Below, piece by piece: positions 59,295 to 64,000 of a stretch of 64,000 bases of DNA. Location of the stretch: positions 3,231,516 to 3,295,515 of the forward strand of contig JAQFVV010012495.1 in the NCBI GenBank assembly GCA_028023455.1. The letters run 5' to 3'. Each line of letters opens with the position of its first letter. Position 1 is the first letter of the stretch. The translations under genes were made by a program, and so were the position numbers. Below the pieces are notes generated by a model. The model was not told the origin of the DNA and ran no database searches. It saw only the letters and a program-made list of their open reading frames with translations. The DNA comes from Epiperipatus broadwayi. Lineage: Eukaryota; Onychophora; Udeonychophora; Euonychophora; Peripatidae.

Positions 59295-60285
59295 AAAAAT
59301 AAATTATTTACACCTGTAAATCACTTTTGGTTGTTGTTTTACTTGATTACTAAGTAAATTTTTTACTAAATAGTTGTTCCAAAAGCAATCATTTTCATCC
59401 TACACGAGAGTCATCTATTATGAGCTTGAGTAATCAATAGACATCAAATGGTATAATGCTTTAAATTCCTATGCCCAGATCAGCAAGTTTCATCAATAGA
59501 TGGCACTAGAATAGTGTGAAGATACCTGCTCTTGGTAGCATATAAGTAGCTCTATACCAGTTCGTGTAACAGTGTTGTTGGTATAAAGAATAGTGATTTA
59601 TTATATATTATAATAAACTGAATTTGTATTTATCAAAAGTTGTTCATAATTTTTTAATTAACTCTCATTGTGAAATAAAGTCTATGTTCTTAGTAAAAAG
59701 AAGTTTATTTATTTGTAATAAAATGAGTGTTCCTAATTAAATAAATGTTTGTATTTTAAGATGGGTTTCATGGTACAGTTGCACTGCAAATGTTTGATTT
59801 GCTCACAATTTTAATTCAAGTCAAGACCAGGTAAAGATTGAAACTTTTTTGAACTCTAGTCAAGTCTAATTTTTCTTTTACATATCTAGCCTATTGTTAA
59901 TAAATGGTCATCTAGTTACTTTTACTTAGAAAGCAAAATAAGGATGGAAAACAATTCAAACCATTATCACTTAGTAAAGGTTATCTTGTTTATATATATA
60001 TTAAAGGTTGTTTTGTTGTGTAATGCCTTCTTTTTCACAATTTTTCTGAGTAGAAAAGGGGGGGGGGAGGACTGAGCTATTGAAGAGAGATTTATTCTGC
60101 AATAGGTGAGGTCCGATTGGTTTACATTTACCTTTGTTTATTTTAAATGAATAAATATATTTATCTTTTTTATTCATTATTTCTCTTTACAGTAGTCGAG
60201 TTTAAGTAATACTGAAAATATTTTTATCTTGCTGCATAATGATAACTACTGCATTTTCAAAAATATTTTCTATTTTGTATATACT
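59295..60285. other. Anonymous sequence
   Basis: Contains a possible decayed tRNA-like head at 59763-59830 (see 33397) and a G run at 60058-60067. No gene recognised. Confidence 0.35.
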
Positions 60286-60288
60286 ATT

Positions 60289-60600
60289 AAACAATTCAAA
60301 ACAAAGCAAAACTCTCCATACAGTAGTGCCATCTTGTGCTAACAAGAGCAATCAATGGATGCCAGAAGGCTTGTGCATAAAATCCCTATCTAGTGCCTAC
60401 TCATCCAATATCCACAAGAGCAATCATATTGGATGAGTAGGTGATAGGGATTTTATGCACAAGCCTTCTGGCATTCATTGATTGCTCTTGTTAGCACAAG
60501 ATGGAACTACTGTATGGAGAGTTTTTGCTTTGTTTTGAATTGTTTAATAACAATTATGTGCTAGTATGAGATAGTGATCATGTGATATATACTATTAAGT
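60289..60600. mobile_element. Short foldback, family B
   Basis: Arms of about 120 bp: 60289-60411 and 60427-60545, loop of about 15 bases. The outer ends are AAACAATTCAAAACAAAGCA and its complement; the inner ends are CTACTCATCCAATA and its complement, with one small gap. On the right the family end 'agtgatcatgtgat' (60571-60585) follows. It is an internally deleted relative of 32474-33275. Confidence 0.8.
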
Positions 60601-60604
60601 TGAT

Positions 60605-60850
60605 TGAAGTGGAGTTGGGCTGGACATATTGCTAGAAGAGATGATAATAGATGGACAATTGAAATCTTAAACCGGATTCCAAGAGATTGTAAAAGACCCA
60701 GAAAGAGACCACAAGTGAGATGGATGGATGAAATAAGAAAATGTGCAGGCGTAATGTGAAAAAGAAAAACTAAAGATCAGAGAAGATGGATTGAACTTGG
60801 AGAGACCTTCATCCTGCAGTGGATTGATAATGGTTGATGATGATGAAGAT
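60605..60850 (+). pseudogene. RTE-type LINE 3' end
   Basis: The last 230 bases or so of the RTE element: WSWAGHI, RRDDNRWTIEILNRIPRDCK, RPQVRWMDEIRKCAGVM, then a TGA, and 'ttcatcctgcagtggattga' with a GATGATGATGAAGATGA tail. Very similar to copy 2, so a relatively young, strongly 5'-truncated insertion. It directly abuts the end of the foldback element. Confidence 0.85.
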
Positions 60851-60859
60851 GACTAAGGA

Positions 60860-61325
60860 TACTTGGGGGGGGGGGGTACTTTGTTGTACTCTTCGAAACG
60901 TATAATTCAAAAGTGTTCCTGTTTATTGTTTGTGCTGTTTTTAGGACTTTGTGCCAGTAATTTTAATTTTTTTTTTTTTGTTTCAATAATTTTAATTTTA
61001 GTGCCATTTTATTCCCTAGATCGCAGTTCAACTCCAGTTTCATTTTTTACATTTTTGTTGAATGTATATTCTTTATTTGTCTGCAATAGTTTTCGTTTAG
61101 TTTTTAAATTTTTTTTATACATAATAGTCATTTAAATTATTTTTTAGAAAAATGTAAGTAATTTTTATATTAGAATTTGTTTTATAAAATTATTTTTAAT
61201 TATTGACTTGCTGCTTCTTCAAAAAGTAAGTAAATTATGGAAAGCCTTTGAAAACAAACGCTTCTCTAATAAGATCACCCAATGATATTCTTACAATTTA
61301 TCAATTAATATAATTAGTAAAAAAT
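60860..61325. other. Anonymous A+T-rich sequence
   Basis: A run of ten G near 60866-60876, then A+T-rich DNA. The open frame at 60863-61135 is low complexity with no recognisable motif. Confidence 0.4.
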
Positions 61326-61329
61326 TAAA

Positions 61330-61470
61330 AAAATGAGTGCTGATTCAGCATGAAATACGAATATTGTAGATCATTTGTCTTTTTCACATTTATGTAGTCA
61401 TGTGTATCGATTATAATGGATAAAGTGAATGAGTGTAGGGAGCTGGAAATACTTGTATTTTAATATCAAA
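61330..61470 (+). repeat. Hammerhead repeat, 5'-truncated core
   Basis: ATGAGTGCTGATTCAGCATG at 61333 retains the end of CTGATGA, stem II GTGCT/AGCAT, GAAATACG, a stem-III region and TTTGTC. The first bases of the core are lost in poly-A. Downstream 'tcatgtgtatcgattataat' matches the 16920 copy. Confidence 0.6.
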
Positions 61471-61474
61471 GCTG

Positions 61475-61960
61475 TTAAACATGGTGGCTGTATAAATATT
61501 TAACATCTTATTTTTCAAAGTCTCATATAATCCACTTATTTTTTGAATGTTTGGTATTAGTGACAACTAGGCATTTTATATATAGATGTATTTAGGATTC
61601 TTTTTTTAATATTTAAGTAAAGAAAATATGTTCAAAGAGACCGAAAAATCATGTTAATGTAAATTTAAAAAGACGGCTTGAGTCTGGCTTATTTAAATAA
61701 AATTGATGCATAGATTAAGATGGGTCCCATCTTTTTCTAATAGTTCTGGCTTGTGTTTTAGAATTGAGAGTCCCATGTGATGTCATTATTCCATCTGATT
61801 GGCTGTCACGTAAGCATGTTTAAAGCGTATCTGTTTGAAGGTGTTTAGCTTTCATGTTATTATAATATTATCTGTTTACGCTTAAATTTGATATATTTAC
61901 ATTTATTAATACCAGGATTTGTAAAAAATAATAATTCGTTTGTGAAATGTACAATTTGTT
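61475..61960. other. Anonymous sequence
   Basis: A slightly G+C-richer patch at 61715-61860 (including 'gggtcccatctttttct') is unassigned. Confidence 0.35.
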
Positions 61961-61965
61961 AAAGC

Positions 61966-62780
61966 AGAATTTTCCATAGCAGCAAATGGGAGATCTGCCT
62001 TAACAAAGCATATCAACATAGATAATTGTAAACAACATTTTGATGTAGCGCCATCAATATCTAAAGTAACAAAATTTGTTAAACTTCAAGTTTTAGATTG
62101 GCTAAAAAACGATTAGCAATTAGGGAAGATACTTTTGCTTTTCATATTATTATCCATAGCCACAGAATGAAGTGTACTAATTAATTATTGGTAAAAAAAA
62201 TTATAATTTTTGACTTCCTAACACAAGAACAAGTCAATAATAACTTCAATTGTGTTGACAAATTGTCCACAGTCCTCAAACCACAAAGAAATAAAATTAC
62301 ACCCAATATTAATAAGATATACTGATGTTAGAAGGGGCATTCAATTAGAAATTTTAATTAGTATCTATTGAGAGATAAAAGGCGAAATTTTGTCAAAACA
62401 TTTATTTTGAGACATCAATAAAAATAATCTTAATTCTAAAATTGTGGCACTATCAGCATATAACTCAGACATGAATTTTGGAAGATGTAAGCAGGAGAAG
62501 CAATAATTTACATACAAAATTAAAAGAGTTGTTGAAGAGAATGATATTAGGAATTAATTGCAATGCATTTACATCATTGAATGTTGTAAATGTAGCTTTC
62601 ATTTCCATGCCACTTAATGCAGAGATTATAATAACAACCATATATTTTAGACATTTTATGGTTCCTGTGGCAAATTTAAAACAATTTTGTGAAAGGGTAA
62701 ATATTGAGTACAAAAGCTTCCCAGTTATTCAAAGTAAAGTATTTTGTTTTTATACCAGCAGGTATTTTTTGTATTTTAAT
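61966..62780 (+). pseudogene. hAT-type transposase pseudogene
   Basis: The plus strand reads, in shifting frames: EFSIAANGRSALTKHI with NCKQHF (end of a BED-type finger), KVTKFVKLQVLDWLK, REDTFAFHIIIHSH, LRHQ.. and NSKIVALSAYNSDMNFG (the 'SADNTNVNFG' block), then HTKLKELLKRMILGINCNA, VVNVAFISMPLNAEIIITTI and KQFCERVNIEYKSF. This order matches hAT transposases with an N-terminal BED finger. The catalytic Asp regions are partly lost and the frame breaks several times. The last part is the open frame 62478-62792. A different lineage from the relic at 46270. Confidence 0.65.
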
Positions 62781-62794
62781 AAATGTTTTTAAAT

Positions 62795-63285
62795 ACTGAA
62801 AATATTTTTCAATAAAAGGTATCCTGGACTGATATTTCTTTTTATACATATTTCACAAAGTTGTGGAAAAATTAGAATCTGGCAATGTTTCCGCCACAGA
62901 ACATAACATTATCTTAAATAGTAAATATTCTACAATATAAGTCAAGATTTCAATAAAGTTTTCTATTCCAAATTATATAAAAAATAAATTTTAAATATGG
63001 AAGAATCCAATCCAGGTGTATATGAAAAAGCTATCCAAATGTGCTTTTACTGTATAGTATGGTATAAGTCAAATGATATGGAGATGGAATTACATGGAGG
63101 TTGTAACGATATTAATCAGTTATTTCATTAATCAGGAATCTTAAGTGAATATTTTTTAATGTATGCTCTGACTATAAAGAGGTGATATATATATATTTAA
63201 ATAGCATAATATATAACATTAAAATATTGCAACAGAATGAAATTTATTCACTCTCCTCTGGACACTTTTGTACATATATACATAC
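62795..63285. other. Anonymous A+T-rich sequence
   Basis: Nothing recognised. Confidence 0.4.
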
Positions 63286-63289
63286 ACAG

Positions 63290-64000
63290 TCTTATGTTTT
63301 GACTGTCCTGCAGTCTTCTTCAGAGCTATGATATAATGAGCAAAATAAAATACAAAACTACAGAAATAATACCATAAAAATGTAAAAATGAAATTAATAA
63401 AATAATAAAAAAAACATCAAATATAAAAAACATAATAAAACTGAAATAATTATAAATATAATCAAACCCAAATAAAAGTATTCAGGGAAAATAAAATAAA
63501 TATAAAATATACATGTGTATTCCTGATTGTATAGATACATATTCATGAACAACTATTAATTTAAATATATTATTTATTTTTATATCTTAATTACTTCTAT
63601 TTCTTATAAACTTAAACTTTAATTTTATTATCCCCACATTAATAACATACTTATTTTATTTTCATATAATTCTCAGTTCAATCTTAATTCATTTATTAAG
63701 AATATTCTTTTTAATTTTCAAATCCTATAATATTTATTATTTTTTTATTCATTCTTCTGTTATTAATAACATGTATATATAAACTATAAATATTATAATC
63801 TTTTAACTTACCCACTTTCATTTTAATTTTTAAAAAAACATTTTTTAAAAAGTAATTTTCTCATATTCTGTCTCCCCTATTGCATATTATTTAAATTAAT
63901 TATATCAGTAATCATTACAACTCTTTATATATATTTTTATTTATACACTTTAACATTTATTACTATTATTATATAATTTTTTTATAAATTTATATTATGC
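63290..64000 (-). repeat. Penelope-type terminal repeat with hammerhead-like hairpin
   Basis: On the minus strand, AGCTCTGAAGAAGACTGCAG then GACAGTCAAAAC (complement of 63296-63328), the same hairpin as 12141 and 40831. Stem II is GACTG/CAGTC. GAAA has become AAAA. The remaining 670 bases are very A+T-rich, similar in style to 40870-41180 and 12200-12990, and run off the end of the window. Confidence 0.45.

Noticed and set aside
62465-62713. Minus-strand 82-codon frame
   Set aside because: Antisense of the hAT relic frame 62478-62792.

Overview
This window is a strongly A+T-rich piece of animal nuclear DNA that I read as transposon-dominated intergenic or intronic sequence. The evidence is eukaryotic: RTE-type and other LINE reverse transcriptases, Penelope-like retroelements with GIY-YIG endonucleases, a Ty3/gypsy relic, hAT, mariner and piggyBac-type DNA transposons, tRNA-derived SINEs with target-site duplications, long triplet microsatellites and AATAAA-type tails. 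Nothing bacterial is present (no operons, no ribosome-binding sites, no CRISPR). The element mix fits an invertebrate, but I cannot name the group from sequence alone. I find no complete host gene. The best host-gene candidate is one possible 3'-terminal exon at 34597-34847.

Layout. 0.1-9.8 kb is a nest of RTE-type LINE copies: two opposed 3' fragments, an old copy (2.1-5.05 kb) interrupted by a ribozyme-bearing repeat, and a younger copy (5.17-9.76 kb) interrupted by a second LINE with a 13-bp target-site duplication. 9.8-17.4 kb holds tRNA-derived SINEs and ribozyme repeats. 17.8-20.2 kb is a decayed Ty3/gypsy element on the minus strand. 20.2-34 kb is mostly anonymous A+T-rich DNA with a degraded LINE (29.5-31.3 kb), a SINE and a long foldback element (32.5-33.3 kb). 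34-44 kb carries the candidate exon, more ribozyme repeats and foldback elements, a mariner relic and a 3.2-kb nested palindrome holding a piggyBac-type MITE. 45-49.5 kb has a hAT MITE, a hAT transposase relic and a Penelope-like element between two TAA microsatellites. 50-64 kb has RTE ends, palindromic repeats, MITEs, SINEs, a second Penelope-like relic, another foldback and another hAT transposase relic.

The most interesting signal is a dispersed repeat whose copies share a sequence that folds as a type-I hammerhead ribozyme: CTGATGA, a 4-5 bp stem-II hairpin, GAAA, a stem-III hairpin, then a cleavable C. In three places two cleavage-site motifs lie in tandem (spacing 476, 449 and 137 nt), the organisation expected of retrozymes, which are non-coding elements thought to move through circular RNA. 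A second, shorter hammerhead-like hairpin recurs four times in Penelope-type terminal sequences. Two tRNA-derived SINE families with different tRNA heads also share one short trailer. Almost every protein-coding trace here is broken, so these elements do not work together as a pathway. What is readable is their insertion history.
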